The notes under the pieces: generated by a model
The model's database searches: none
The model's input: only the letters and a program-made list of their open reading frames with translations
Told to the model about the DNA's origin: nothing
Source of the DNA: an uncultured Eubacteriales bacterium
GTDB lineage: Bacteria; Bacillota; Clostridia; Christensenellales; Borkfalkiaceae
Direction of reading: 5' to 3'
Length of the DNA stretch: 7,458 nt
Assembly (NCBI GenBank): GCA_902767455.1
Contig: CACXHH010000060.1
Location: 1 to 7,458 of the forward strand
Position numbers and translations under genes: made by a program
Shown here: piece after piece, positions 6,931 to 7,458 of the stretch
How positions within the stretch are numbered: the first letter of the stretch is position 1
Layout: each line of letters begins with the position of its first letter

Positions 6931-7458
6931 ATGGCGCTTATACCAATAGTTGTTGAACAGACGGATAAAGGCGAACGCTCTTTTGACATTTACTCGCGTT
7001 TGCTTGACGACAGGATCATTTTCATTACCGGCGAGATAGACGACGCCGTTGCTAACACCGTTATCGCTCAACTGATTTTTCTTGAAGCGAAAGATCCGAC
7101 TAAACCTATAAATATGTATATCAACAGCCCGGGCGGAAGCGTTACTGCGGGGCTTGCCATTTACGATACGATGAATTATATCCGCAGTGAAGTATGCACT
7201 ATCTGCGTAGGCATGGCGGCTTCGATGGGCGCATTTCTTTTGTCGAGCGGCGCAAAAGGTAAGAGATACGCTCTTCCCAACAGCGAAATTATGATACACC
7301 AGCCTTTAGGCGGTGTTTCCGGTCAGGCGAGCGATATCAAGATACACGCCGATCATATCGTAAAAACCCGTGAAAAACTCAACAAAATTCTTGCCGAAAA
7401 CACGGGTAAGGATATTGAAACGGTTGCTCGCGATACCGACAGAGATAACTTCTTATCC
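6931..7458 (+). CDS. clpP: ATP-dependent Clp protease proteolytic subunit ClpP, 3' partial
   Basis: There are 176 codons from the ATG to the window edge; the usual total is about 195, so roughly 20 residues are missing. ClpP is the serine peptidase that forms a 14-subunit barrel and degrades proteins unfolded by ClpX, ClpC or other Clp ATPases. The catalytic triad is complete: Ser98 in GMAASMG (94-100), His123 in MIHQPLGG (121-128) and Asp172 in RDTDRDNF (167-174). Other hallmarks are YINSPGGSVTAGLAIYD (63-79) and GQASDI (131-136). The N-terminus MALIPIVVEQT starts close to the usual mature ClpP N-terminus, so there is little or no propeptide. AGGAG (6921-6925) lies 5 nt before the ATG. No promoter is apparent in the 80-nt gap after tig, so cotranscription with tig is likely. 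clpX is the expected next gene but lies outside the window. Confidence 0.97.
   Translation, partial: MALIPIVVEQTDKGERSFDIYSRLLDDRIIFITGEIDDAVANTVIAQLIFLEAKDPTKPINMYINSPGGSVTAGLAIYDTMNYIRSEVCTICVGMAASMGAFLLSSGAKGKRYALPNSEIMIHQPLGGVSGQASDIKIHADHIVKTREKLNKILAENTGKDIETVARDTDRDNFLS

Noticed and set aside
6895..7299. A 134-codon minus-strand frame opposite clpP
   Set aside because: It overlaps the highly conserved clpP coding sequence, which has all catalytic residues. The antisense translation resembles no known protein and has no good ribosome binding site context.

Overview
The window is a stretch of conserved bacterial housekeeping DNA, almost certainly from a Bacillota (Firmicutes) chromosome and most likely from the class Clostridia. 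The evidence is a YloV/FakA-type fatty acid kinase upstream of recG, a bacterial NFACT protein (RqcH), tig followed directly by clpP, strong AGGAG-type ribosome binding sites, and sigma-A-like promoters. No family or genus can be named from the sequence alone. I see no mobile element, CRISPR array, tRNA, rRNA or phage gene.

Layout: (1) 1-1536 (+), a fatty acid kinase FakA/YloV gene missing about 30 N-terminal codons. (2) 1537-1610, a short dyad at the stop codon and a strong terminator-like hairpin that abuts the recG ribosome binding site. (3) 1611-3620 (+), complete recG with a TTG start. (4) 3621-3647, a bidirectional terminator between convergent recG and rqcH. (5) 3649-5358 (-), complete rqcH. 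(6) 5359-5527, a divergent regulatory region with two promoters of the form TTTACT-17 bp-TATAAT/TAAAAT, back to back. (7) 5528-6850 (+), complete tig (trigger factor). (8) 6851-6930, a gap holding a 17-bp hairpin with no U-tract. (9) 6931-7458 (+), clpP cut off by the window end but with its whole catalytic triad.

Working together: FakA would phosphorylate FakB-bound exogenous fatty acids for phospholipid synthesis, and RecG would remodel stalled replication forks. The right half is a protein quality-control block. Trigger factor meets nascent chains at the ribosome exit. RqcH tags chains stalled on 50S subunits with alanine. ClpP, with a Clp ATPase probably encoded just beyond the window, degrades tagged and damaged proteins. 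The head-to-head arrangement of rqcH and tig-clpP is the most interesting feature of the neighbourhood. No wholly undescribed system is evident; the notable points are regulatory architecture and a few motif substitutions.
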